NCBI GenBank assembly: GCA_033239005.1 | Contig: BSQZ01000028.1 | Coordinates: 330,001-394,000 of the forward strand | Reading direction: 5' to 3' | Source of the DNA: Lamellibrachia satsuma | Taxonomy: Eukaryota; Annelida; Polychaeta; Sabellida; Siboglinidae | Length of the DNA stretch: 64,000 nucleotides | Program-made: the position numbers and the translations under genes | The notes under the pieces: model-generated | Seen by the model: the letters and a program-made list of their open reading frames with translations, nothing else | What the model was told of the DNA's origin: nothing | Databases searched by the model: none | Shown here: positions 29,246 through 42,365 of the stretch, one piece after another | Layout of the letters: each line of letters begins with the position of its first letter | How positions within the stretch are numbered: the first letter of the stretch is position 1

Positions 29246-30200
29246 AACGTCATTTTAATTCATGTTAACGATGTTCGTTTACGACGAGTAAGAAATATGC
29301 TAATTAAATATTTTGGAGATGAAGTTTTATTTTGGTGACTGCATAAGTTAGTTAAGCAGTCAGTGAATAAAAAAGTATATTGTATACAAATGGTTAGTCA
29401 TTGCCACGCCTTTAAGGTGCAAATTGCTACATGGGGAATATCAATGTTTTTCAATACAGGAGTGGCTTATTATCATATTTATATTGTTAAAATATGACAT
29501 ATTCTATTCTAGAATATACCTAAAAATGTCACTAACGTTTTACGAGTAATATTATTTCCAAGCGTTAAATAGAATACGGTGGTGAAATGGCAAGAAACTT
29601 AACGCGTCATTCACGCGGTACCTTTAACTGTTAATTATTTTCATGTGGAAACGGAACAGTTACGTCCATGCTTAAAGTCCTGTTACCTTAATAGATCTTA
29701 GTCGCTCGAGCCATGTCCATTTGTTTCAGTAAAATGATTATATTTATTGTGTAGGTTTGTTTTATCGCGATTTGTTCCGATTGCAACACTGTATTCTTTT
29801 CAGGTAGTAGCCAGCCGTTCTACCTGTAGAGTACAGTCATGCTTCTATATCGCCGTGGGTTTCGTTTATGACTAGGGGCATTTGTAGCGTCTCGACAGTT
29901 ATTGTGAACGTGATGTTGAATAGTCAACTATAATTGCCAGCTATAGTCATGATTCATGATAAGATTTTTATACGGGTAGCATATGAATTAGGAGTAGTAT
30001 CACGAGATGTGATTTATACTTACTTGCCAACAGTCGAAACTGGGTTCCCAGGACGACAGGTAATGACTTACAAAACCAACATAAAAAATATTCAAAAACC
30101 TTTAACAATTACTTGAGTTTTGTATGTGCGTGCGTGCGTTCGTGCGTACATGCGTGAGTGAGTGAATGAATGGGCTCGACCGTGAGCAGACGTGTGTACG
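29246..30200. other. Intergenic stretch
   Basis: Unique-looking AT-rich DNA with no supported gene; a short GTGCGTGC tract lies at 30126-30160. Confidence 0.5.
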
Positions 30201-30202
30201 TA

Positions 30203-30485
30203 CAATGTACTCCGCTTAACATAATCGAATTTCCGGGGAGAAAAGACTCAGAATGATGCGGAAGTCAGTGTAAGTCAAACCATTGAGTTTTGTTTAGTCT
30301 GTAGTTAATTACTGTATAGTAGCTACGACATTTCGTATTTTCTTAGATAGACAAAAGTCGCAACTAAGCTACGTAAATATCGCGAGGGCTTGTCCGCTTA
30401 ACACAGCGTGATTCCGTTCCAGCCGTTTTGGTAATATTAAACGGCTGATTCTGTTATCCGTGACTCTCTTAAGCGGAGTCCATTG
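30203..30485. mobile_element. 283-bp MITE with TA target duplication (pogo/Tc1-mariner type)
   Basis: Terminal inverted repeats CAATGTACTCCGCTTAA (30203-30219) and TTAAGCGGAGTCCATTG (30469-30485) differ at one base and are flanked by TA on both sides. The TA duplication places it with Tc1/mariner/pogo elements. It has no coding capacity. Confidence 0.82.
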
Positions 30486-30544
30486 TATATTACATCCACC
30501 TAAACGTCCCGCCAAGTTATCGCAGACAAGCCACAACAACCATA

Positions 30545-30775
30545 ACTTTTGGTGAACCCTGGTGACTTGGGACTTGACTTTGAATTCAAAGTGATGACCA
30601 AAGATTTGAGTGGGACTTGGAGGTCATTGACTTGAGAAGTGCAATTTATAAGTACGCTCATTATAGTGAACATGTTGAGCAGGTTTCATATATGCTGCCA
30701 TCTTGAGAACTGACTTGGACAAGGGGGTGATTGACTTGAAACTTGACTTGATTTGCTAATTTGTGACTTACACAA
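30545..30775. repeat. GACTTG-motif tract containing the duplicated gene 1 intron segment
   Basis: Many dispersed GACTTG/GGACTTG motifs flank the 30655-30713 segment on both sides. This suggests that an element with GACTTG-rich ends carried or captured the segment. Confidence 0.5.
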
Positions 30776-32499
30776 GTCTACCCACATATCACGGCATATT
30801 GCCAATTTCAACATCACTTCTGTATAACTCTGGCTGGCCTCGTTGACCAATGGACCATTATTGCCAGATATAATCATTGTCAGCCTTCAGACCGATGGCT
30901 AGATTAGCAGGGTACACGGGTATTTATGCATTACCTTAAACATTCCGACATGTACGCGCGGGACCAGTCATCGATCCACATATACCAGTGGTCGGCAAAC
31001 TTTCTGAATGGAATTAATTAGTGACTTTGAGCACGCACGAACGCACGAACGCACATGTTATCATCTTGGTAACTGGCACACTATATAATTATTATAATAT
31101 TATATACATTGTATGCAGCAACTGTTTCATATTCAGTTGTAAATAGCACGTCCACGAATAAGGCTTATTATCATCATCGAACATCAACGCCTGATTGATT
31201 AGTTGCAAACTTCCACGCGAGTCAAACGTAACTTTGTTTGATTCAATAAATTATACCTCGTAGAAGTAACAAGAACAGTCGAGTTAGTTCGATTAATTTA
31301 ATTACAAAACAAGAAGACAAACATCATGCAAGAGTCCGCTTCGCTTGAGAACCGACGGTCTGTTACGTAGTAACGCCGCAGTAGCCGCGCCATTCTTACA
31401 TAAGGTCGTCTGGTGCATTATATAACAATGTCTCGCATGCGAGAGGCAAGCGACGTGTGTGGTACGGCTCGACTTTAGCAGACGACACTAAAGCCGAGCA
31501 TTCTAAGGCTATTGAGAACGTAGTTCATACTAGGGGCAAAACATCGGTTTTAAAGATCATAATGCAAATATTCCAGAAATTCCGAATAGGGCTAAGCTAG
31601 ACTCGACGACTGTGTCTAGTGTCTCGTACAAACTGAACATGGAACTTAAAAACAGATTGACAAATAAATACGCATGGTACTACAAAAACAAAACTATTGT
31701 AAATACATTCACATTTATATTATTTTTGAGGTTTTTGATCCCGGGTATATGTTTACTGCGGCGTGAATTCGAAAGCTTCGGCCAATAAATCATACCTGGT
31801 TTGACACAACTCGCTGTCTTTACTAACTTCGTTTTTGTGACTGTGACCTCGTTGTTGACTCGTACATATAGGGAGTGACTTGAACCGATAAGTTTATGTC
31901 AGTTGCAGGGTCAGAATCGCCGTCGCTCGATATTTTGCGTGATCTAAATCTTGTTAGTTAGTTAGTTCAGTTAAGTGCCTATGAACCGGCGTAGGCGAAG
32001 TTGGTTTGTTTGGCCAAAATGATGCTACGAGGCCTGACATCTACCGGCAAAAATCCACAAATTGGTTTCGGAAAGTGCCTGATTATACCGTTTTTTTGTG
32101 CATGATATTGTTGGAGTAGGTTCCATGACAACCAGTTAATCAGTCATGTTTGACCATGACACGCTTCAGTTGGTCTGTTGATGATCAGATAACCTCAATG
32201 TGGTGATAGTTAATTCGTCAAAGACTGTGGGAGCGATTTTAAGGAGTGGTGTATGTAGCATTGGTAAAGCCAATAAAAAGGCCACCATAGAGCTTTATCT
32301 CAGAATCAAAATGACGCACCTCAGGCAACCGCGCTTTCTGCAGGTTGGCTGCATGTGAACTCACGTATTGTGAGGTGACTTGTCGTCACGACTGCTCTTG
32401 TGAGGCAATACCAAGCTTAGTCAGCCGGTACAACGACATGCAGTCAAGAAATGACAGGCCATGATCTCAGCGAACGCCAGTCACTACACATCGGCAAGA
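30776..32499. other. Intergenic stretch
   Basis: No supported gene and no clear element. A short ACGCACGA repeat is at 31034-31056. Confidence 0.45.
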
Positions 32500-32555
32500 T
32501 CGACTCATCATCGTCAGTCATCTGCGGGACAGCTTATCTGACGATGATGAGTCGA
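32500..32555. repeat. 18-bp perfect inverted repeat
   Basis: TCGACTCATCATCGTCAG (32500-32517) and CTGACGATGATGAGTCGA (32538-32555) are exact reverse complements with a 20-bp spacer. Confidence 0.9.
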
Positions 32556-34424
32556 TATACGTACCGCAAACCACACGGGGTCGCAAAAAAAGGAGAACCA
32601 GCAAATAAACGTTTAGAAGGAGGTTTCACACTAGTAACCTGTATGTGATGAAGTCACCCAGGCATGCTAAACGAGTGGAACTGAATACCCCAGCAGACCA
32701 TACGACGCCTGGTGCAAAGTACGCAGCAGAAATGCACTGCCTGTAGTCACACACATTATTGAAGTGTGAATTTGATTAGCAAAATCGCCTTGCGAGACTT
32801 ATGGCTGTCGTGCGCAGTAATCGCTGTTCTTACAACTGATCTAATGTCACATTTGTGTAAAAAATTAGTCATTCTATATAAATAACAAACTGCATCTCTA
32901 AGGGATGTCATACTGTGGCCAGGGTCCCCTATAAAAGGAGCTTAGAGTAAGAACTAAAATACTGTGCGCCACATCACACATTATACTAAAAAATATACCA
33001 ACTTACAGATTTGAGAGGGCATGCATCTATAAATACTATGTTTTATCACAACAGTTCATTCGGTGAATATCACAACAGTTCACTGCGATCCGGGCGGGCG
33101 CCGGGGTCCGGGCTTCGTAGATGTAATACCTACATTTAAAATAGTGTACCTAAATGAATGTGACCGCCTCGCTTGGCTCCACAATATGTGTGGCCTGTGG
33201 CGTCGTTACATAACACTGAGAACAATTTGGTATTTATGAAACACGATGGAATGCTGGAAAGCTAGCACTTCATAACAGTTCGCCGATTAATAATTAATAT
33301 TATTCACTTGCATATTTCATTACGTTTTACACCCCCCCTTCCGTTTTACACCCCCTCCGTTTTACACCCCCCTCCGTTTTACACCCCTCCCCTCCCGTCC
33401 CTGGGCATTGTTTGCTACGCGTCGGAATGTGAGCACTGTCGCTTCAACACCAACTCGAAGTATCGTGGACTAATTCAGTCATGTAGCTTATACTGTACAT
33501 ACGATTTGAACTGCAACACAATCCCCTGATTCCTTCACAACGCTTCTCTTTTCGTTGTCCTTTCGAAACCACATCAGTTTAATTACGAATGCTATGAGAT
33601 GCCGCATTTACCTGATCACCTGTATGACCAGCAATTGAAATAAATGCGTCGCTGGTGCGTCGCCTTTAACCAAGACGTGTAATTTACCTTAACATGTCAA
33701 CGTTAAATGGCTGTTGACATATATAACTGTTGCCGACTTCAACAACAACCCATATATTGCTACTATATATCATGTTATTTCACTGGATCTAGACATTTGC
33801 CTAACGCCAATGTCAAGCGAAGTTTGCTCACTAGTGCTCTACTTACCGCTACAGGCGATACTGGAACAGCTTAACAAAGAACGTCCGTCAGTGAGTTAAC
33901 CACCAGCAACACTGAACTTAGATGTTCAACAACGAGGCCACGAATTCCAGAGGCGACACCAGTGACGTGTATGGGTTCAACTACACGCATCGCTGATTAC
34001 TCCAGGTCAAGGATTCGTGGACTCGTTGTCACGAGTCAGACTTCAGTCACACTAATACAGCCGTCCTCGAGACAATATGTAGGCCAAGGCGAACTTTGCA
34101 CATTTTCAACAAGAGTGGTGCTGCTAAAACAATTGACTATAACAGAATCGCGGATAATAGAATCAGCCGTTTAGTAGAATCAAACGTATTGGATTGGACG
34201 GAATGATACCATATACCAGCTGAATTAAAATGCGCCGACATGACATCACTCTTTCGCACAGCATTTTCTGTGACTGAAAAGACTGATATGTGAGTGGCAG
34301 TCTCGGTCTCGGATGCTACAGGTGTAGACAGTTTCATATATAATCTATGGCCTTTCTCTCCGACGCTTCTCCGTCCATATATCGTCTCTTCTTTCTTCTA
34401 CATTCTAAAAACAGATTAGTTGAA
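32556..34424. other. Intergenic stretch
   Basis: No supported gene. A C-rich tandem repeat, CGTTTTACACCCCC, about five copies, is at 33322-33398. Confidence 0.5.
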
Positions 34425-34566
34425 ATGACCAATATATTGGTTAAATTCTACCAATCTGGTTGGTAGATATATGTCCACCCAATATCTTGGTTAAAACAAC
34501 CAATCTGATATGGTTCACGTTTTAATAATCCATATTGGTTAGAATACTAATCAACATATGTTGGTC
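34425..34566. repeat. Short inverted-repeat stretch rich in ACCAATATNTTGGTT
   Basis: Starts GACCAATATATTGGTTAA and ends AACATATGTTGGTC, with several internal ACCAAT/ATTGGT motifs in both orientations. It may be a small MITE; ends are only partly matched. Confidence 0.4.
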
Positions 34567-34582
34567 AATTTTACCCCAAGTT

Positions 34583-34625
34583 ATTGGCTTGGATGGCAAA
34601 TCTTGTTAAATCTTGTTAAACTGAC
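34583..34625 (+). mobile_element. LINE 3'-tail fragment
   Basis: TTGGCTTGGATGGCAAATCT TGTTAAATCTTGTTAAACTG matches the end of the fragment at 2990-3027 and, more loosely, 60240-60270. Confidence 0.6.
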
Positions 34626-36365
34626 TCGTCTAGTAAATGCACATTTTAGATGGTGCACCCTACTCAAAATCTCATGTAACATTACATCTTAAATGCCATA
34701 CCTTCTGTAGACCGACGAAGGCTTTCCGACCCTCTGCAATGCTGGGCCTCCATTTCTTCTTTGACTCACGGCGGCCACAGGGGGCGACAAGTCGGGCAGC
34801 AAATCCAGCACTGTTGTTGCAATTTCTTCTGGAACGATACAAATATAGAATAATGCAGAGGAGTATCCGTTACCAATTTCATCAATACTTGGCAGCTTCA
34901 ACAGAGAAGGCACATTCCTTGAAAGGTTTTCTAAGCAACAGCACACCCCCCCCACCGCACTCCCCCCCTAACGTCTGTAATCATTTGGGCTTGGCACTGA
35001 ATCAGTATTCGGCGTAATTCATTGCCACCAGCCGACCCATATACTACAATGGGTGTCCCAGTGGTATTAAACATAGTTCTTCAGAGCAAAGCTGCAATGG
35101 TGACCACATATACATTGTATCTGTATGTCCTAGTAGAATGCCAGTAGGTTCTTTCATAAATCATGTCTTTCATTTTCTGGATTGTATGGATATTATTTTT
35201 AAATCAATGTATATTATACATGTAGGAATAGTGTGCAGTCAAAACACATGTATACCTGAACCCACATATGCCATATAGCACAGCACATGTTTAGTTGTTA
35301 CACGATTCATGTAATACCAGTTAACCTTGCATTATATGATCGTATTGCTTGATCCTACACGTAACCACAACTGCTGTGTTGATAAGTTTCTAAATTATGC
35401 TTTAGAGCATATAAAGTAATATTATCAATTTATACTTTCATCATGATGTGTAATAGAGAATTGTTCATCCTTCTATGTACATTTGTTTACATATTCAAAT
35501 ATAATTAGTAGTTAGTTAGTAGTGATAATTAGAAGTTAGTAGTGATTTTGATTACGAATGTGACATATGCTATGAATATAGACATGACATGTGAACTCCA
35601 GTGAGGAGTTGCAGATAGCCAGACTGGCGGACTGTAAACAAGGTGTAATGTGGTTTTGAATGTTTTGATAGTATGTACTTGCAGAACAATTTAGAAAGTT
35701 CAATTTTAATCGTATTCAGTAATGTTAGTTACTGTATAATTAGTCAATGCATTATTATAGAAAAATACAAGTAATATAGAAACATATACATAATTATACA
35801 CAATGAAGCACGCACGCATAATTAAAACACAAAAATACAAATATGATGTTTGATTTCATAGCAACGCCTCCCACGGAATTTTGGTGAAACTGAACGTAGG
35901 AGATGGCGATTTTTTGATCCTATTTTTTATTTTGATTGTTTTGAGAAAGTAAATATAGTTTTTTGACCACGTGACATGTGTATATGAGGAGAAGATTGGT
36001 ACTCTAGGTGGTCGTTTTCATGGTTAGGTTAAAAAGTAAAAGATCGCCAACAATTATGTCTGGAAAGTTGTTTAAATGAAAAACACTTGACATTAAGCCT
36101 GCAGCCGCGAACCCTCCACCAGGATTAACGCCTATAGCGGGAAGAGGATGAGAGTATCGACCACAAAGAAGAATGCTCTCTGAGCACTGACCTCTATATA
36201 GGTCGGTGCCACTGAATGGCGTGACATAGCGAAATACCTCGTTTCCGTGATGGCATTTTTTATTATGAGATTCACAAAGTAATAATACATCTGTTTAATT
36301 TGCTGTAATGCACACAAAGCACATTAAGCAAGGCATCAGACTAGAATAATATGGTATGTTGCAGG
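34626..36365. other. Intergenic stretch
   Basis: No supported gene. A minus-strand frame at 34689-34955 has no recognisable domain. Repeats of TTAGTAG are seen near 35505-35545. Confidence 0.45.
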
Positions 36366-36525
36366 GAGGTTCAGATTTTGTATCTCGCTTGCAAGCATCC
36401 CTGAACCGCAGGACGAGGCGGACGGCCGATACGCCAGGAGCAGACTCACCATAGAGGATATCCTTCGAAATGCGTCCATCCACCATGCGGCAGACATGGC
36501 CAAGCCAACGCAGATGTTCCAATGG
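36366..36525 (-). pseudogene. LINE C-terminal relic
   Basis: On the minus strand LRWLGHVCRMVDGRISKDIL then YGE...LRFRDACKRD matches the conserved tail of RTE/Jockey-type proteins (LRWLGHV-x-RM...YGEL...LRFKD-x-CKRD). It is about 50 codons long and truncated on both sides. Confidence 0.7.
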
Positions 36526-37371
36526 TAAAATAAACATGTAGGCTAAATGTGTGTGTATATAATACGTATAAAAACTCTGTGTATATAGCATAGGCGTCAG
36601 AACTGGAGGGTCTGGGGGGGCAAAGCCCCAGAAATGTTTATGGGTATATGTTAAGTACACGTTGTTCCCTCCCGGTGTGCTCGCAGAAACCAACTTCGCC
36701 CCTTCAATATTCAACAGCTTCCGACGCTTAACACTGTGTCAATGTCGTATGGAAGGTATTTACGTCGAATGTACAGTGCCAAGAGTTATTTCGTAGTGAA
36801 CAATCCGCGTATTACAACATAATTTGTGTTGTCCAGTTCGTTGTTCATCAAAACTATGAATTCATTACGCTAGTTAAATATTTATAATGTTGCTATTGTC
36901 GCAACGTTTGGTAGTATTGTTTATACGATCGGATGTCTAACTAGATGCAATTTCTATATGGTTTCTGTTGAGATATATGCCGCTTAATCGAAGCTTGCTA
37001 AAATCAAAATATATATTATTAATTAACGAATTTGTGTATCGGTTCAACATATTTGTAAAGGAAAATAACTTCATATGACTGTACGATAACCAGAAGGAGT
37101 GGTGGCAAATAAAAGGAGTTATGTTGCAATGCTCCAGTTTTTATGTTAAGAAATGCTCCGGTTACCAATTTCAACAGGGCCTATGTGTGGCTATCGAACA
37201 GCTTGTTCTGTCAACAACAATGGCTATTTCACTGATCAAAGACGCGGGCTCCACTGGTACGGCATGGTACCGACAACACGCTATTGAAATGGCGATACCA
37301 ATGATCACTGGCCGTGACGGTCCTGGTTCAACGTACTAAGTCCACCTAAACAACTCTAGGGGCTGGAAGTA

Positions 37372-38962
37372 CATGTCACGACCCGACGTGACGCGACTAG
37401 ATTATTGGTTGTTGTAGCTAAGTTGGACTGAGTCGGACTGCGACGAGTTGCGTCGGGTCGTAGCATGTCTGTATTCAAGATTACGACGCTGACACTTGTC
37501 GATTTACTTGCTTTGGGCCTTGTTCTACGTTACCTGGCAGTGCTATGTATTCAAGATTACGACGCTGACACTTGTCGGTTTACTTGCTTTGGGCCTTGTT
37601 CTACGTTACCTGGCAGTGCTATGTATTCAAGATTACGACGCTGACACTTGTCGGTTTACTTGCTTTGGGCCTTGTTCTACGTTACCTGGCAGTGCTATGT
37701 ATTCAAGATTACGACGCTGACACTTGTCGGTTTACTTGCTTTGGGCCTTGTTCTACGTTACCTGGCAGTGCTATGTAGTCAAGATTACGACGCTGACACT
37801 TGTCGGTTTACTTGCTTTGGGCCTTGTTCTACGTTACCTGGCAGTGCTATGTATTCAAGATCACGACGCTGACACTTGTCGGTTTACTTGCTTTGGGCCT
37901 TGTTCTACGTTACCTGGCAGTGCTATGTATTCAAGATTAAGACGCTGACACTTGTCGGTTTACTTGCTTTGGGCCTTGTTCTACGTTACCTGGCAGTGCT
38001 ATGTATTCAAGATTACGACGCTGACACTTGTCGGCTTACTTGCTTTGGGCCTTGTTCTACGTTACCTGGCAGTGCTATGTATTCAAGATCACGACGCTGA
38101 CACTTGTCGGTTTACTTGCTTTGGGCCTTGTTCTACGTTACCTGGCAGTGCTATGTATTCAAGATTAAGACGCCGACACTTGTCGGTGTACTTGCCTAGG
38201 GCCTTGTTCTACGTTACCTGGCAGTGCTAAGTTTTCAAGATTAAGACGTCGACACTTGTCGGTGTACTTGCCTAGGGCCTCGTTCTACGTTACCTGGCAG
38301 TGCTATGTATTCAAGATTACGACGCTGACACTTGTCGATTTACTTGCTTTGGGCCTTGTTCTACGTTACCTGGCAGTACTATGTATTCAAGATTAAGACG
38401 CCGACACTTGTCGATTTTCTTGCCTAGGGCCTTGTTCTACGTTACCTGGCAGTGCTATGTATTCAAGATTAAGACGCTGACACTTGTCGGTGTACTTGCC
38501 TAGGGCCTTGTTCTACGTTACCTGGCAGTGCTAAGTTTTCAAGATTAAGACGTCGACACTTGTCGGTGTACTTGCCTAGGGCCTCGTTCTACGTTACCTG
38601 GCAGTGCTATGTATTCAAGATTACGACGCTGACACTTGTCGATTTACTTGCTTTGGGCCTTGTTCTACGTTACCTGGCAGTACTATGTATTCAAGATTAA
38701 GACGCCGACACTTGTCGATTTTCTTGCCTAGGGCCTTGTTCTACGTTACCTGGCAGTGCTATGTATTCAAGATTAAGACGCTGACACTTGTCGGTGTACT
38801 TGCCTAGGGCCTTGTTCTACGTTACCTGGCAGTGCTATGTAGCCAGTAAGTGACTACTAAGTGTATGCATACCGATCGTAAGAATATATACACGCAACTC
38901 CACGAGCCCAGCTAACAACTGCAAAAGCGTAGATGCGTCGCGTCGGATCGTAGCTTGTATGG
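37372..38962. mobile_element. Possible transposon with 76-bp tandem-repeat core
   Basis: The flanks of the 76-bp array carry related short arms. Left: CATGTCACGACCCGACG (37374), then TGCGTCGGGTCGTAGCATG (37447-37465) in reverse. Right: TGCGTCGCGTCGGATCGTAG (38933-38952). Such arms around a tandem core are known in bivalve 'pearl'-like and Helitron-related elements; the assignment here is inference. Confidence 0.4.
37471..38841. repeat. 76-bp minisatellite, 18 copies, with a 304-bp higher-order unit
   Basis: The unit runs from TTCAAGATTACGACGCTGAC to TACCTGGCAGTGCTATGTA. The first ten copies are close variants; from about 38150 a CCTAGGG variant appears. A four-copy block (38227-38530) is repeated almost exactly at 38531-38834. 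Open frames of about 74 codons recur every 76 bp and are artefacts. Confidence 0.97.
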
Positions 38963-39690
38963 CTTCTTAATATACAAATGGAGCAGAGTAACAAATGAAT
39001 AACAATTAACTGACACGAAAGATAGACATCTTAGTTTTAGCTTAGTTGCTCAGTTGCTCAAAATAATTCCGTTTGCTGCCACGTGGAAGTCCGCTCACTG
39101 CGTGTTGGTTGGGTGTTTTTGTCGTCACACCGAAATGTCGTCCAACGAAAAACCAACGTCTTTTTTTACGTTGAGCCAATATTTCTTGACGTCACAATCG
39201 GGTAAATCTGCACAAACTGCCTGTATATTTATTAGTAACTTATACATACGGATAATCAACCTAAACACGGTAGGCCATGTTTATTTTAAGCTTTGCTGCA
39301 CGTGGCCTTGCGTGCGGTAACCCCGTGGTGGTTATCCCGTGGTGGTAACCCCATGCTGGTAACACTCGGCATGTTACCCAGAACAGCTAAGGCCTACTCG
39401 GCGTGTTCTCAACTTAATTGCACGATAACTTTTAGGGCACCCCATACCATGTTGCTGAGCAGCAGCGCGTGTATCTTATATTACCTGGCACACATTCTAT
39501 TGCACATTTTAGAGTCACGTTTGTTCAAATGCAGAAGGACTGTTTCGGTGATATTTATTCATTCGAACATATTTTTAAAGACGTGTTATTTTATTCGGAG
39601 AGAGGAAGTAGATGACATGAAAACGAACTATGTAGACGTATGACGGAGAACAAGTCAGTGAAGTGTATGATACAAGGTTGAAGTCCTTGT
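38963..39690. other. Intergenic stretch
   Basis: No supported gene. Short GTGGTAACCCC-type repeats lie at 39316-39365. Confidence 0.45.
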
Positions 39691-39691
39691 T

Positions 39692-39850
39692 CTCGTTCTT
39701 ACCCACTGTCACCTCTCCATTCTGTGTAGTCGTTCTTGTGAAACGCCAGCTGGCAACCTGCGTCAGTATCGCGATTATACACCTACATTTGCTTGCCTTA
39801 TATAGCTTCTCAGTCTGACAACTGTGTCAATACAATCAAAGTTAAATGTG
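39692..39850. repeat. Dispersed repeat family C, copy 1
   Basis: Shares CCACTGTCACC..TC, TGTGTAG-CGTTC, GCCAGC and CTCAGT..TGTGTCAATA-AATCAAAGTT with 54309-54460. Diverged copies of one interspersed repeat. Confidence 0.6.
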
Positions 39851-40015
39851 TGTAAACAATTATAAGTAGTTACCAACGTGAACATACTGAACAACTAACG
39901 GAAATATTAAACTACGTGAACAAAAACTTCAAACGTCAGCGATATCATAATCAACTCATTTCAGAGCAAACAATTAAAAACTAGACACTACATACATTGA
40001 TGCCACTACCACTAT

Positions 40016-40188
<173 letters not shown>

Positions 40189-40700
40189 ATCAATGTTAAA
40201 TTATTGTTACAAGGTCTGACCACCAATTGCAACCAAAATGATCCTTTAATACGACATGATCTTAAGTCATTTCCACCTGGTATATACTATCTCCACAAAA
40301 TGACATTTTTGCCACAGTTTGTTTCCTAGATACCATGTTACATAACATTGAAAGATCGGTTACATAACATTGAAAGATCGACATAATTCCCCAAAAGATA
40401 ATATTCACAACGATTCAAATACGTCGTCATAATCCCGTACCCTATGGGGCTTTTGACCTAAAGGTTTTTGACCAGGGAATCGTTTCGACCTAGGGGGATT
40501 GACCTGCATTTTTTCTATGTCCATGTTGTGGATATGAAAGGAAAAAACCCATGCTTTAGCTAAGGGACAAAGGTCCTAATAGGTCCAGGTGGCAAGAGTC
40601 CAGTTGGCAACTGTCCAAAAGGCTGTTGTCCCGGACCCATGAATTATATGTGACACCGGCTGGTCGATTATCAATGGCGATAACAGCCATGGGAACCCAT

Positions 40701-42134
40701 TAGTGCCCTGCGCGGGCCGGGCTTTGGGTCCAAGCCCGGCCCGGCCCGCAGCCCGCGGGCCGGGCCGGGCCGGGCCTCTACATAATTTCGCGGGCCGGGC
40801 CGGGCCTGGGCCTACATACTGCGGGCCCGGGCCGGGCCTGGGCTGAAAACAATTTAAACACAACGGGCTTGGGCCGGGCCTGGGCCTAGTGTGAGCGGGC
40901 CGGGCCGGGCCTGGGCTGGGCCTGGACATAATAAAAATATTCATACAAAACACCGATTATTACTTTATTTTTTAATAAAAACTGATTATAAATTGTAATT
41001 CCAGTTAATGAATGCTTAAAATTATTTCTTTAGTATTATATAGTTGCAAATTGAGACCTTGCATGGAATCTAATGGCTGGAAGTAGCCAGCCCTAAATGT
41101 TTACTTTATAAATATTTGCAGAGGCAATCAAGCCATGATTAACCATCAACTTATCACCCTTTGACCCTACCAGTGGACATTCTATTGTCTAGGTCTTCCC
41201 TCCAAACATTGCCCACCTGAATGACCTGCCCACTGCCAAGTGCCCACTTGGCCACTAGCCCACTACCCAGTACCCAACCCAGTTGGTAACTGGTATTTCA
41301 CCCCAGTCTTAATTCATTCACACTTGTACTAATTCACACATGTCTCAACCTGATCTGTCTCATGCTAGTGACTGCACACCTGCTGGAAATGCCACTGGGT
41401 GTCTGTGCCAGTGGGTAATATTTAATTGAAATATCATATTAAATTACGTTAACTTAGTTGAGCTAATTCAATTAACAATATAAATTGGGGTTATGGCTTG
41501 CATATGGGTTAAGTCAGGTTAGATAAACAAATTTCCTACCTTAACCATAAGCCAATACATTAAAGCCAAATATAACAAATGTTATCATATTTAATAGTAA
41601 TGACACTAAGAAGTTTTTCTTTATTTTTCTTCAGGATATTCGTAAGTTTGAAGAAGTTGGTGGTGCTGGATTTTTAGAACTCATCCAACACACTATGGAA
41701 CATCAGCATAAGAGTAGTACTCAACTAAGAGCTAAGGATATTATGCCCCATCTCATATATGTATATATGTTTTTTTTACTTAATAAAACAAACAGTCTGT
41801 TTTACAGCTTATTTGTTTTTCGTCTTTGTTATAAGATTATAGGTTTATCTTCTCTAAACTTAGCGGGCCGCGGGCTTGCGGGCCGCGGACTTACCCATCT
41901 TTGGCTCGCGGGTATGGGCCGGGCCTGGGCCTAAAACTTGCGGGCCGGGCCAGGCCTGGGCCAAACATTCACGGTCTGGGACGGGCCTGGGCCGGGCCTG
42001 GGCCTAAATTCTAGTTTGCGGGCCTGGGCCGGGCCGGGCTTGAAAAATTATTGCGGGCCTGGGCCGGGCCTGGACTCTAACTGCTAATTGCGGGCTGGGC
42101 TTGGGATCAAATTCTAGGCCCGCGCAGGGCACTA
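40701..42134. mobile_element. 1434-bp non-autonomous hAT transposon with GC-rich subterminal repeats
   Basis: The ends TAGTGCCCTGCGCGGGCC and GGCCCGCGCAGGGCACTA are perfect inverted repeats, flanked by the exact 8-bp duplication GAACCCAT (40693-40700 and 42135-42142). Subterminal zones of about 220 and 270 bp are packed with GGGCCGGGCCTGGGCC. The AT-rich middle keeps a relic of a hAT transposase exon (41637-41770). The eight-base duplication and dense subterminal motifs are hAT hallmarks. Confidence 0.9.
41637..41770 (+). pseudogene. hAT transposase exon relic
   Basis: After a good acceptor (tttttcttcag, ending 41635) the frame reads IRKFEEVGGAGFLELIQHTM and then EHQHKSSTQLRAKDIMPHL. It resembles the hAT segment with PF..VE..GF..L...L......PS...L....I. 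It is a single exon; the catalytic and dimerisation parts are missing. Confidence 0.5.
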
Positions 42135-42235
42135 GAACCCATGCACTTTGCGTTGTCCAAGGAGGCCATTGACGTCATCTAAGGTGACGTTTTTAAGTCG
42201 GATCCCCTAAAGCTAAGAAGATATCATAGTGATGC

Positions 42236-42365
42236 ACGCACTGATGTGTCTAGGATCTCGCAAAGGACCAAAGGGTGGCGGTGACGCAACATAGTAGATA
42301 AGAAATAAAAAAGCTAAACCGGAGAGGGCGATCGTGACATAATGCCCCCTCTTAAATACGCCACG
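42236..42365. mobile_element. Diverged short hAT-type MITE
   Basis: TGTGTCTAGGATCTCGCAAA ... CCCCCTCTTAAATACGCCAC parallels the 6234-6402 element (CGTATCTAGGATTTCGCAAA ... TACGCCAC). No flanking duplication recognised. Confidence 0.5.

Noticed and set aside
34689..34955. 88-codon minus frame with a possible transposase-like helix
   Set aside because: I could not tie it to any specific transposase motif; left as intergenic.
37471..38841. CRISPR-like regular repeats
   Set aside because: The 76-bp units are contiguous with no unique spacers, in animal DNA; this is a minisatellite.
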